Assembly: GCF_000276665.1 (NCBI RefSeq)
Contig: NW_004955474.1
Location: 11,581,338-11,645,337 of the forward strand
Source of the DNA: Chinchilla lanigera
Taxonomy: Eukaryota; Chordata; Mammalia; Rodentia; Chinchillidae
DNA: 64,000 nucleotides
Reading direction: 5' to 3'
The stretch's first letter is position 1, and each line of letters begins with the position of its first letter. The notes beneath the pieces are model-generated. The model had not been told where the DNA came from and ran no database searches. It saw only the letters and a list, made by a program, of their open reading frames with translations. Below are positions 23,661 to 34,117 of the stretch, piece after piece. The position numbers and the translations under genes were made by a program.

Positions 23661-24732
23661 TTTTTAAAGTAGAAGAGTATGGAATCATATAAATACTGGC
23701 TATGTAAGGGGTAAGATTGCATTTGATTTCCATCTTCTTGTCTGCATTTTTAAATTTTTATAATAAAATACACTATTATTTAGAATATGAAGAAATGTTT
23801 TTGTTTTACATCACGGATGACAAGTGCTTCCAGGAGCAAGTATTGATTGCCATGTTGTAGAGAAACTGTGTGGCGTGACACTTGAACTGCTTTTGAATTT
23901 GCAGTTATGGCTCCACACATCAGGAGGATAAAATCCCCTGAATAGGGCAATCACAATGGGCAGCGTATGAGAAGCTGAAAAAGGCTGTTTTGTTTGGATG
24001 GGTGGTGTGAGTTAGGGAGGGTATTCCAGGCTGGGGGAAAAGTCCAAACAGAAACACGTGGTAAAAAACAGCATAGTAGCAGGCCAAAACAGGTCAGCCG
24101 GTTTGGGCCTCCAGTTCCTATGAAGGAGAAGGTGACAATGTCTTTGTTCAGGGAGTAAGAGTAGGAGGGCTTCTGAGTGTGTACGGAATTTGGGTTTTAC
24201 TTTGTAGGAAATAAAAATCAAACCTTTTTGATACAATTAAAGCAGTGTTGAGAAGATCGGTTCTATACAGTCTGAATTTAGTGTGGGACAGACCAAAAGC
24301 AGTAAAGCCTGTTAGGAGAAAAAGCTATAATGTAGAAGTTAGGCAATAAAAATGTAAGCAAGGAAGGAAGTTGGGAGGATGAAAGGAATGGAAGAGAATC
24401 CATCAGGGAAATGGGCTCCTGGACAGGGAAGGGAGAGAAAATAGTATTTCATTTACATTTCTTGAGCAATTGCTTGGTTTGAATAAATTCTGTACTATCT
24501 ATCTGTTTCATATAGAATGATTTGAAGTCTAGGATGATATTTACAGAGGTGCTTATTGTTGTTCAAAAATATTTTAGTAGGGTGTTTCTAGACTTTTAAA
24601 ATTGGATCAATTTATGTTTTTAAATTGTCTTCCTGAAGTAGTATTTGGAGAGTTCTAGGATCATAATTAATTTTCAATGCATTTTCTCCTACTTAGTGTT
24701 TTTACTAAACATATTTATGGTGTAAAACAGTG

Positions 24733-24737
<5 letters not shown>
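23661..24737. other. Intron, nothing recognised
   Basis: No gene or named repeat. Confidence 0.45.

Positions 24738-24784
<47 letters not shown>
24738..24784. repeat. (TA)n microsatellite
   Basis: About 23 uninterrupted TA units. Confidence 0.98.
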
Positions 24785-24788
<4 letters not shown>

Positions 24789-25825
24789 GTGAAATGCCTA
24801 CTACAATACATTTTCTTTATTTAAATAATGAATCCATTTAAGTGCCAATTTGGGGGAAGTAGTAGTTTTATTAGCTTTACTACAAACCAAATTTATTTTC
24901 TAACTTATTTGAAACTTCTTTTTCTAATATATTATTTCCTCACTAAAATTTCATGAGGAAAAAGCTTTAGGTGTCATTGTGAATTCTGATAATGTTCGAT
25001 ACATGAGTGGAGCTAAACAGGATTAGAAACATGCATATGCATAATTGTTTAGTACATTGGGTCCAATTTTCCGGTAAGTTTCATTAAAAAGGATTTTTAA
25101 AAATCAAATCATTTAAGATGCACTTGGGATTTTGATATTTTAAGGGTTAATACTATGTTTTTTAAAAATGTTACCTATTCTTGGTAACACAAGTAATTAT
25201 TACTTATTTTCCTTTTAAGTACATTTTCACTTATTCCTTTATTGGACTGTCTTAAAACAAAGAATTCTACTTTGTGTTAAAGTGAATTAATTTTATCAGC
25301 CAGTACATTGACATTGAGAGATTTCATGCTTGAGCTCGGGTTTGATGTCTCAGAAACATGAAGAGTTTATCTAATGTCTGTGGACACGGAGGCAGCCAGT
25401 TCATTACCATATCACACTAAACAGTTTTGACATTCTCTGCAAAAGCTGTGCTGAAGCCTGCTTCTCTTCTGTCAGGAAATATCATTTAACGGGGTGAAAG
25501 GTCACCAGGACAATTTGAGACAGCTGATCTCAGGTGTGGCAGCAGCTGTTGTGTGGGACATGACTTATTTTGTGAGAACAGAAACGCTGGCTGAACTCCC
25601 AGGAGAGATCTAGAAAAAGTCATGCCCAGGGACTCCCACTCCAGGAAAATGTGCTCGGAGCACTTATTTATTGGCAATGGTCACTAACTGAGATTCCATC
25701 TGGCAAAACTGTGGATATTTTCTTGTCCCAGAAAGTTGGGGAACAATTATGTAAGTTGTCTCAAAGAATTTATTTTTAACCACTTTTTATGGAAAAGTTA
25801 TAGCCCCTCAGTTCTTATAAGAATT
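24785..25825. other. Intron, nothing recognised
   Basis: AT-rich, then more mixed after 25300. No exon or named repeat. Confidence 0.45.
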
Positions 25826-25827
25826 CA

Positions 25828-25828
<1 letters not shown>

Positions 25829-25863
<35 letters not shown>

Positions 25864-25870
25864 TTTCGAT

Positions 25871-25902
<32 letters not shown>
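25829..25902. repeat. Poly(A) run facing a poly(T) run
   Basis: About 31 A, then TTTTTTTCGATAAA, then about 29 T. The T run is the head of the antisense B1 next door; the A run has no visible SINE body. Confidence 0.93.
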
Positions 25903-26064
25903 GGTCTTTTGGTCTTTTGGTCTTTTTAGACAGGGTCTCACTATGCAGTTGAGGCTGGCCTTAAACTCACTTTGTAGCCCAGGCTGGTCTCAAACTTGAG
26001 ACAGTCCTCCTGCCTCAGCCTCCCAAGTGCTGGGATTATAGGCGTAGGCCATCATACTTGGCTG
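25903..26064 (-). repeat. B1 SINE, antisense
   Basis: GACAGGGTCTCACTATGCAG, CTTTGTAGCCCAGGCTGGTC, GCCTCCCAAGTGCTGGGATT and ACTTGGCTG. GGTCTTTT repeats three times at its tail. Confidence 0.94.
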
Positions 26065-26533
26065 CGTGGATTTCTATCTATGCTACTTCATGTACCTTGA
26101 ATTATCACTCCTTATATTTGGATTTGAAACCAGTACTTAGTCCTTCCAGTGTGAATCTCACTTTCTGCACTTGGCACTAATGGTCCTCTAGCTCAGCTCT
26201 GAACCAGCACCTCAGCATCCAGGCTTCTAACATCCACTTCGCCACCAGCAGCTCTCTCCTCCCCCCATCACTGGCTATTCCTTGGGATTTTAGAATCTAA
26301 ATAAATGAACTTCATGAGCCATCAGAGAGTTCAACAAGCCTATTCTGATATATTTTAATGAAAGAACCCATACACAGTTTTAAAAGCAAGATTAATCATT
26401 AGAATTTAAGAGGTAGATCTTTGGTCAAACAATGATATAATTTCTAAGCAGTGATATGATTTCTAACCCCCCCAGGATTTTTTTTCCAGCAATCTACTAA
26501 TATAAACTAGATGAATCTAATTACTAACTGAGA
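26065..26533. other. Intron, nothing recognised
   Basis: No named element. Confidence 0.45.
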
Positions 26534-26534
26534 A

Positions 26535-26632
26535 GGGTCGGGTATATAGCTCAGTGGTACAGCACCTGCCTGGCAAGGGTGAGGTCCTGAGTTCAATTCC
26601 CAGTTCCAAAAAATAAAATGAAAATAAAATGA
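26535..26632 (+). mobile_element. ID-type SINE, sense, older subfamily
   Basis: TATAGCTCAGTGGTACAGCA (A box) and GAGTTCAATTCCCAG (B box), then an A-rich tail. Confidence 0.88.
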
Positions 26633-28488
26633 AATCAGGCAACACATTTTACTTATGTTTATTATCATTATACTTTTTGGCCTTGCGAAAAGTAAGCATA
26701 TTTATCTATTTCACCGTTACTAGATAGTATTCCTAACTAGAAATTCCTTATTCCAGTTAGATTGATCCTGCTCTTAGTGTCACTGTTTTGCTTTCTAAAA
26801 TAAATCTTTTATAAAATATTCTTAAAGAAATACTCTGGTTTCTTTACATAAAATCCACTTAGAGACCTCCTGCCACTTCCATAAGTTAATTTTTAATGAG
26901 AAATACAATTAAGAATAGAATTTAAAACAGGAAGATAGACTTTGTGGAGATGAGAGAGGGGTCTGGAGACGGGGGAAACAGGAGGGAAGGGAAGGGAGGG
27001 GAGTGTAAAAAGAATCAACAGGTGCTATATATGTAGCAGTACTTCATGATGAATATATTTACTGCATATCATAAATATATGCTAAACAATTTTCTTTTAG
27101 AAAGAATAAAATTTAAAGCTGATTTTCCATATTTTTCTCTTTCCACTTTCCTCTTTCCTCTAACGCTCCACCCCAACCACTTCCTTCCCCCAGTATAACC
27201 AGCTGGTTTCTACCATTAATACACACACATGCACAAAAATAGTGTTGACTCAGAGTAGCAGAAGAGGTTTACAGTGGCCCAGTACATGTGCTGGGACAGC
27301 TATAGTAAGACTGTATGACCTTATATCTTACAGGTGAAAGGAAAGAACTCCTTACTTCCTGTGACTGTTTGATAATATGTGTCAGGATTCGTATGATACT
27401 GTTTTATGCTGAAGGGCTGTCGGACGGTGGGAGAGCCATGGACACTATGTTCAGATCATAGCTCTGTGGGAGCCTCTCACCGGCTGAGTGCTCACGTTAA
27501 TAGCTTCAGTCGCTGCCTCGTGTCCACATCTCTTATGGTAACATGCGTAAATTCACAGCCAGTGCTAGTTTTCTTACCTATACCGTGCTCCATTTCCTTT
27601 TTCCTTTTTCTTTGACATTTTGATGATAAATTTTTCTTGTGGTTTATTCAGAAATTTACTAGTCTTCTAACAGATTGTTGGAGAAATAGTTTAAGGAATT
27701 ACACTGCTTTACAGCAACGCCAGAATATCTGAATAATAATGTCCTAAAATCTGGGCTTTGTAATTATGAGAAAGAATTTCATGTCAAATTTAGTCATTCC
27801 CATTTATAAACACTATGGAGTGTCTTGTGGGGTGCATTTCTCCTTAATCTACTTTACAAAGATTGATTTAAAATAAAAATATAAACATACATATAAATAT
27901 ATGCCCAAACTCTTGCCTGCAAATGCAAAGCATTTTCTTACCAAACTTGTAGGAAAGAAATTATTTTAATACATTATTATGTCTTAGGGAATAAATAAAT
28001 TTGATTTTTAAACAACTTGTGAAACTGACCAAACATGGCCAAGACATAGTTTAGGGTTTTAGTTGTTTTTAATTGATGTTCAAATTAAAGCCGATGCAGC
28101 CACATTATTGTTGGAGTGGTGTGTGCTCTTGATAGAGCAAGGGCAAACAGATTACCAAACACTTGGAATCTGCTGAAGAAGTTATGTAAGAAAATTAGAA
28201 ATCTGCAAGCCATGTAAAGTGTGGAAAAGGAAATAAACAATCCAAGAGAAACTGTGTAGTGTAGACTGCTTAAGGGGTTTAAGAAGTTTGGGTACAATCT
28301 TATATTTTACATCTCTGCGATTGTGTATCAGTGTATACTCTGGGTACTTCATTTTTTATGTTGTTCATTACCATTGTCCTGAAACATTTCATTTATCTTA
28401 ACTGTAGCCCTACAATGGAAGATATTGAAAACTGGATAGAAATATTGCTTGATAAATGCAATCTAATTGAACGAGTTATGCTTTAGGG
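26633..28488. other. Intron, nothing recognised
   Basis: A G-rich patch near 26950-27005. No exon, no named repeat. Confidence 0.45.
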
Positions 28489-28655
28489 CAGTGATGGTGA
28501 GACTATGGCACATGTGTTGTTTTTCTGCTGAGACAAAAAATGTTAATGTATGAATTGGTTTTTTTCTAAACTAAGACCTCTGTATTCAGGTTTAATTGTA
28601 GTGTTGGCACTTTGTGATAAGTGGGTTTGGGGTTGCAGTTTGTTTGCCATCACTG
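28489..28655 (-). mobile_element. SPIN-like hAT MITE, 167 bp
   Basis: Ends are CAGTGATGGTGA (left) and, inverted, CAGTGATGGCAA (right). Read on the minus strand it contains AACCCACTTATCACAAAGTG, CCTGAATACAGAGG and CTTAGTTTAGAAAAAA. These are blocks of the SPIN/OposCharlie3 non-autonomous hAT family as I remember it. The flanks (CTTTAGGG and TTTTAGAA) share TTTAG, fitting a decayed 8-bp target duplication of the hAT type. No transposase. Confidence 0.75.
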
Positions 28656-28663
28656 TTTTAGAA

Positions 28664-29098
28664 TCTCTGGAAGAGTAACTGATTTATCCATAAATTCACT
28701 CAACACATTGTCTGTTCTGCATAAGAGCTGCAGAAAGGCTACAGTAGCTACCCTGGAGAGTTTAGCTTCCAACAGGATAGTACTAGATACACTAAAATAG
28801 ATGAAATTCTGCAGGAAGAAAGATAAATATGCAAAGGACTATATGAATTCAGAGGGACAAAAGATTCCTTCCAACTGGCTTAAGTGCAAAGTATGAGGAG
28901 AAATTTGCCCAGAGAGAATGCAGTGGGAGATTATTCAGGCAGAGAAAATAGCATGAGTAAATGTTTAGGCAGAAAAGTGCAGAGCAGATTTGAAAAGAGT
29001 GGCCCAGGCCCCTAGGAGTTGTTCCCTTGGGAGCTGAGCCTGAGCAGTAAATTGGTCTTAATTAATGGAGTCTCAAACCTCATATTAAAAAGGACAAG
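28664..29098. other. Intron, nothing recognised
   Basis: No named element. Confidence 0.45.
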
Positions 29099-29099
29099 G

Positions 29100-29286
29100 A
29101 GCAAGGCATGGTAGTGCATGCCTGTAATTCTAGCACTCTGGAAGGTTAAGGCAGGAAGATCATAAGTTCAAGTCCAGCCTAGCCAACTTATCCTGACCCT
29201 ATCTCATGAAAACAGGGTGGGAATGTAGCACATTGTAAAGGCCTTTGGTTCAATCCCCAGTATAAAAAAAAAAAAAAAAAAAAAAA
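29100..29286 (+). repeat. B1-ID composite SINE, sense
   Basis: B1 part (AAGGCATGGTAGTGCATGCC) is followed directly by a decayed ID part (GTTCAATCCCCAGTA) and an A tail. Confidence 0.82.
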
Positions 29287-29650
29287 GTAAATCAGGTGGG
29301 GATCATGTAAGAAGTATTTGGACTGTTGAACTTCTGAGCAGAGGACTGAGTGAGGAGATGGCAGTCACCACAGCAGATTCATTCTAACAGTGGAATGCAT
29401 GAATTGGAGATGGTGTGAGTGGAGGCAGCTAGCACAGCTGAAGACTGATGTGGGCACACTGATCAGACAGACATGACAGTGTAGTCAGTGGATTTGGTTA
29501 AAGAGAAAAGGGGATAAGCAAAGATGACTTGTGGTTTGTACCTGATTCATAAAAAGAATAACATCCTTAACAAGGAGAGCCAGGAGGAAGAGAAACCAGA
29601 GATCAGATAATAGGAATGTTTTAATGTGTTGACTGGGATGACAGTGCTAC

Positions 29651-29765
29651 TGATTATTGAGCATTTATGATTGCCTAACGCTGTTCTATGTGTTTTCCTG
29701 CGTGATCTCATTCATTCTTCCAGGCAGAGCTTCCCCACAACCTGCCCAGGTTTACACTGCCCGTC
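29651..29765 (-). repeat. MIR fragment, antisense
   Basis: ATTATTGAGCATTTATGATT, GTTCTATGTGTTTTCC and ATCTCATTCATTCTTCC parallel an inverted MIR. Confidence 0.6.
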
Positions 29766-30028
29766 AAGATGCCGTCAGAGTCCCGTCCCCAAGGGCAGAA
29801 TTCCAGAGCTGAATTTATTGAGTGTTTGTTCTGAACGCTGTTGGGCTTGGAGGCAAGAGTAAAAGAAAAGGAGAGTCAAATAAAGTAAAAGAATGATGAT
29901 CAGGAAGTTTGGAGAATTCCCAGGAAAGATCACAGAGAACCAAAGATTTTCAGAAAACTAAAGGCAGCTGTTTCAGAAACATTAAGAGTAGCAGAGGATC
30001 TAAGCAAAGACATTTAGAGTTAGGGGCC

Positions 30029-30177
30029 GGGGGCTGGGGATTTAGCTCAGCGGCNNNNNNNNNNNNNNNNNNNNNNNNNNNNNNNNNNNNNNNNNNNNNN
30101 NNNNNNNNNNNNNNNNNNNNNNNNNNNNNNNNNNNNNNNNNNNNNNNNNNNNNNGTGAGTTCGGTTCCCGGTACCGG

Positions 30178-30211
<34 letters not shown>
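30029..30211 (+). mobile_element. Young ID SINE, sense, with assembly gap inside
   Basis: GGCTGGGGATTTAGCTCAGC, then 100 N, then GTGAGTTCGGTTCCCGGTAC and about 32 A. The flanking duplication TAGAGTTAGGGGCC is intact. The real missing piece is probably only some tens of bases, if it is a normal ID. Confidence 0.95.
30055..30154. other. Assembly gap (100 N, probably nominal)
   Basis: Exactly 100 N within an ID SINE. Confidence 1.
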
Positions 30212-30213
<2 letters not shown>

Positions 30214-31360
30214 GAGTTAGGGGCCAAAAGAGCACTGGTGGCCTTAAAAGCAGTTTCAGAGGAGTGGTGAAGTCCGGAGTTCATTGGCATGGGCTAAAGC
30301 TGTACTTTATGAGGAAATGGAAGCCACAGAAGCAGATTTGGAGTAAGTATGTCAGTGAGAAGGATCCCCAGAGGGCAGGACTGGAGAGGAAGGCATTGTA
30401 AGGCACAGGGACTCCTTGGTCCCTGTCTGGGGTTGAGGGACAGCCTTAGAATGTAGATGTCAAACCTCTTCCAGAGGAAGAGGAAGAAGGAAGGGATGAA
30501 TCCCGCAAGAAGGACTTTTCTGAGGCAAGATATGTGTTAGGGTGGGAAAGGGTAAGTGGAGCAAAGAAGACCAGAGTCACCCCTGTTTGATTATCTTGAC
30601 TTTCTCAGTCAATTAGGGAATGAGATATTAAGCAAGTGAGAGAGGCTCGGGTTGTGTTGCTAGAGAAGGTTTGCAGCAATTACTATGGCAATGGAGTAAT
30701 GGAGGGAATGGTCAGTTAAAGATAATGGAGCAAGGTTGCCACACACAGCACTGTGGTTCATGCTGAGGTAAAGGAGCATGGCTGTTTAGTATGCCTGGGT
30801 GCCAAGGTTCTGTGACTTTCTTTTGCAATGTTTAGCAAGCTGACCGTAGACAACCCAGGAACCAGGGTTTATAAAGGGTGAAGAAGCAGCGCATGCTGGT
30901 GAACTCCCTGTATAAGTGCTGAGGGGAGCCAGGAAAGTGCCTTTTCTAACCTGCCTGCCACTGGTCGGGGGGCTGGTTGTCCTTTGCAGATACTGCAAAA
31001 CAAAGGGAGCTGCATAGAGAGCTAAGTGAAAAGACAGAGCAGAGCATGAGGGAAAAGTGTCTGCAGCTAGGAGGGCTGCGCATAGAGGGCTCAGTGAGAA
31101 AGAAGTGCAGCCAGGCTCACTGAGTCAGCACCAAGGACTCCAGCAGAGGGTGGGACAGACAGAGCTGCAAGCCAGGAAGAAATTCAACAGTGACCATCCA
31201 TCCATGCCCAAAAGTGATTAAAAAAAACCGCAGAAGTTTTTTATAAACAAAGAGACTTGAAAAGGCAATTATAATGTTAGTGGATCTATGTAAATAACCA
31301 TTGACAGTCTAACTGTAATAAGGTATGTTAGAGGCATATTGATAGGAAGACTCAACTCGT
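30212..31360. other. Intron, nothing recognised
   Basis: Purine-rich, no exon or named repeat. Confidence 0.45.
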
Positions 31361-31362
31361 CA

Positions 31363-31404
31363 GGATAGATAGGTAGGTAGATTAGACAGATAGATAGATA
31401 GACA
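31363..31404. repeat. (GATA)n-type microsatellite
   Basis: Imperfect GATA/GGTA tetranucleotide units. Confidence 0.85.
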
Positions 31405-31935
31405 TTGTAGTTCATTTTCATAGCATTTTGAGTGTGTTAAAGGTAAACTATAGTCCAATTTCACACTTTTTTAAATGGTGAAAGTTAAACTAAACTCTTA
31501 TCTATTTTATCCAGATAGTACTGATGTATTCATAAAACTCAGCAAAGACAAAATAGTATTTCTGTAATCTGGAGTCTAATTTCTAAAGGTATTTCTATCT
31601 GATGTGATACTTTAAGATCGTGCATAGAATAGTGCCGTGGTGTGCAGCAGAGCGCAGGCGCAGGCTAAGGACCTGGTTGCAGTGTCTGCTCTGCCACTGA
31701 CACCCCACATGAACGTGCACGTGCTGCCTCATTTTCTGGTACTGAGTTTACACATTAATGAAATAGATACTGTGATAAAAAGTCATGTTTTCTACCGCAA
31801 CCAAAACCATTTTTGGAAAATAAAAAACTATAAAAATATACAAAACTAAGTGATTGTTACTGGAGAATCAAATTAGGATTTTCAGATCTAGAATCAGAAG
31901 AATAATTTGACAGTTTCAATTTAAATAAATTTTTG

Positions 31936-32045
31936 ACTGGGCTGCGGATGTAATCCAGTGGTAATATACTTCCTCAGTACTACAAAAAAAAGAGAGGAAG
32001 GAAAGGAAGGAAGGGAAGGAAGGAAGGAAAAAAGAGAGGGAGGTA
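31936..32045 (+). repeat. Decayed ID SINE with purine tail
   Basis: GGGCTGCGGATGTAATCCAG and a CTCAGTACTAC remnant, then GGAA/GAAA repeats. Confidence 0.65.
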
Positions 32046-32160
32046 GAAAAGTAAAGTTTTGGACTTAACACTTACTGTTTGCAAAGGTAGATTTTAGTCT
32101 AAAATATGTCTAAACATTGTTTTAGGAGACTAATCTACTTTCATAAATCTGATAAATGAT

Positions 32161-32511
32161 TGTTAGTTACCTTTCTCCTTGCTGACACATAATATACAAC
32201 ACCCAAAGTTAAAGGAGGAAAGGTTTATTTAGCTCACAGTTTGTAGAAGTTTCAGTCCATAATTGCCTGACTGCAAGGCAGCATGGCATGGCAGAGGGGC
32301 ATTGTAGGGGAAAAATAGTTCTTGGCAGGCAGAAGGCAGCAAAGCAGCTTCTTTCTGTCCCTTTGTATTCTATCCAGGCTGCCTACATTTTGGTACCTAG
32401 GGTGGGGTACCCTTAATCTCAGCATCACATATCCTAACCCAGCCACCTTCAAGACTCCCCACCTATGACCACTTGAGGCTTTGGGGGAACATCTAGATAC
32501 ATGCCATAACA
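32161..32511 (-). mobile_element. MaLR-type solo LTR with 5-bp target duplication
   Basis: 351 bp from TGTTAGTTACC to CCATAACA, flanked by ATGAT on both sides (32156-32160, 32512-32516). Same family and same length as the element at 9675-10025. Confidence 0.9.
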
Positions 32512-32708
32512 ATGATTTAATCAGATATAGCAAAAGAAAATAGACATTTATAATAGGACCTTGTGTTGTAAACTCAGAATTGTGAGTAGTCTAACAACTT
32601 TAGAGCAAACAACAAGGGGGCAAGATGTCTTTTTGGATCAACAAACCCCCATAACTTCTGAATGTCATAGACTCGCTGGCTCTCTGTCCTTTTTGCTATT
32701 GGAAACGA

Positions 32709-32856
32709 TAGCCAGGCGTGGTGACGCACACCTGTAATCCCAGCACTCAGGAGGCTGAGGTAGGAGGATTGTTGTGAGTTCGAGACCAGCCTGGGCTACA
32801 AAGTGAGTTCAAGGCCAGCCTGACCTACATAGCAAGACCCTGTATCAAAAAGACAA

Positions 32857-32873
<17 letters not shown>
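32709..32873 (+). repeat. B1 SINE, sense, full length
   Basis: AGCCAGGCGTGGTGACGCAC, TCCCAGCACTCAGGAGGCTG, GAGTTCGAGACCAGCCTGGG and the duplicated AGTTCAAGGCCAGCC, then an A tail. Least diverged B1 of the window, with pol III A and B boxes. Confidence 0.95.
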
Positions 32874-32884
<11 letters not shown>

Positions 32885-32887
<3 letters not shown>

Positions 32888-33679
32888 TGGTAGTCTGAGC
32901 TATGTTTTAGCTTTTTATAATGTTTGTGATGTAAAAGAATTCTTATGTAAATGTATTTCTACTAGTGCTCTGGCAATGCATGAAATCTATGGATTAGCAA
33001 TTATGTTCCTAAGAATAACATCATAGTATTCCATACTGAAGGAGGAATCACAAGAGAAAACAACACAAATTTAGAAGATCTTACGGAAAATAGATTTTTG
33101 TGTTACCTACAAATAATAATAAAATTAAGAAAGAAACCTCCTAAAAATGCATTTGGTATTCATGTAGGAAAATGACTGTAAGTAAACATATTCAACTTTA
33201 ACAAAAAAATTCAGAACAAACTGAGTGTAGATTCTTTGATCCCTTAGGAACCAGCTCAGTCTAAGGGCAAGTATCCTCCCCAGAAGGGGAGCGACGTGCC
33301 TTGCATGATGTCACCAGTGACTGTAACCACCACAGTGTCAATAAACATCAGCAGGAAATAAATGCGGGTAGGGCAAGGGTCTAGACACATACCTTCCTTC
33401 TAGAAACCTCCTGCCTTCCAAGGCTAGCTTTTTTTTTTTTTTTTTTAAGGAAGAAAAGGGACAACCTAGCACATGTCTTCTGCCACAGAAACCTTTAATT
33501 TTGGTGGCAGCACGTTCCCTTGACAAATGGTTTTCTTTTAGGCTGTTGGGTCTGCAGCGCTGAAGTACAGGACTCTCCTGTGTGCCAGTTATTGGTTGCC
33601 TTCCCCAGACTGACAAGCTTGTCTGTGGAGCTGTTCAGAGGAAAGTTTCAAGTTACCAGAACTGGGCAAGCCCACTGAG
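32885..33679. other. Intron upstream of the internal FAM13A promoter
   Basis: No named repeat over about 800 bases. It may hold distal regulatory sequence. Confidence 0.5.
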
Positions 33680-33780
33680 AAGCCCAAGAGGAGGTGGGAA
33701 GGGGGAGGAGGAGGAGGGAGAAAAGGAGGAGGGGAGGAGGGGAGGAGGGGAGGAGGGAGAGGAGGAGGAGGAGCAGGAGC
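33680..33780 (+). repeat. Purine-rich GGAGG/GGA tract next to the FAM13A internal promoter
   Basis: About 100 nt almost entirely G and A on this strand, with five or more G runs of 3-5 and a repeated GGAGGGGA unit. It ends about 30 nt before the CCAAT box. It can form H-DNA or G-quadruplexes and carries MAZ/EGR/Sp-like sites. The flush position against the promoter suggests a regulatory role, but this is inference. Confidence 0.85.
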
Positions 33781-33796
33781 GCCTTTCACCTTGCTG

Positions 33797-33914
33797 CAGC
33801 TGTTCCTGATTGGCTAGATGGTTCAGCTGCTTCCCTGGAACAAAAGGTCAAAGTGGACTGCAGTGTAACTGTAGAGAGGCAGCCGATAAATAGCCTTGCC
33901 TGAAGAAGTTTGGA
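33797..33914 (+). promoter_or_regulatory. FAM13A: Internal promoter of short FAM13A isoform
   Basis: Upstream of the alternative first exon, in order: an E-box CAGCTG at 33797-33802; an inverted CCAAT box (ATTGG, 33809-33813); a second CAGCTG at 33824-33829; AAAGGTCA, a perfect NBRE/ERR-type nuclear receptor half-site, at 33843-33850; and GATAAATAG, a TATA-like box, at 33885-33893. The order and spacing (CCAAT about 75 nt before the TATA-like box) fit a focused pol II promoter rather than a CpG island. The motifs are visible; their use is inferred. Confidence 0.7.
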
Positions 33915-34117
33915 GGCCGAGATCTCCCAGCAGCACCCTGGCAAACAGCAGCGCAAGTGGTTTCTCCTGCCGGGAGGCGAGCCTTCCTCCCAAGCCCCGC
34001 TGAGCCACTGTAAGCAGACGTGCACTGTACAGGCGGCCAGACTTGTGGACGACAGTTGTGAGATTTCATTGCAAGTTTCCATTCGAGAATGGCTTGTGAA
34101 ATCATGCCTCTGCAAAG
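33915..34117 (+). other. FAM13A: Alternative first exon (5' UTR plus start codon) of short FAM13A isoform
   Basis: The start is an estimate: about 25-30 nt downstream of the TATA-like box at 33885-33893. The end is fixed by a donor, CAAAG|GTAGTA, with GT at 34118-34119. The leader of about 170 nt is GC-richer than its surroundings and has no upstream ATG that I can see, so the first AUG of the transcript would be the one at 34089. Known biology: short FAM13A transcripts start from an internal promoter and lack the RhoGAP domain. The true 5' end needs CAGE or 5' RACE data. Confidence 0.85.
34089..34117 (+). CDS. FAM13A: FAM13A short-isoform N-terminal coding segment (MACEIMPLQ)
   Basis: ATG at 34089 opens nine codons, MACEIMPLQ, followed by AG and a splice donor. 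This peptide is the start of the short FAM13A isoform as I remember it, and the next codon (AG + T) becomes Ser, as in that isoform. The start has a strong Kozak context: A at -3 and G at +4. The segment replaces the whole RhoGAP half of the long protein, so the product keeps only the later coiled-coil and nuclear-localisation regions. It ends in the same phase as the exon at 11075-11238, so either exon can join the shared exon at 49140. It is far too short to stand out as an open frame; it was found by peptide recognition plus the donor site. Confidence 0.92.

Noticed and set aside
29909..30290. Frames crossing the third gap
   Set aside because: They read through N, an ID SINE and its A tail; artefact.
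33582..33903. Glu/Gly/Arg-rich frames near 33.7 kb
   Set aside because: They translate the purine tract; low-complexity artefact.
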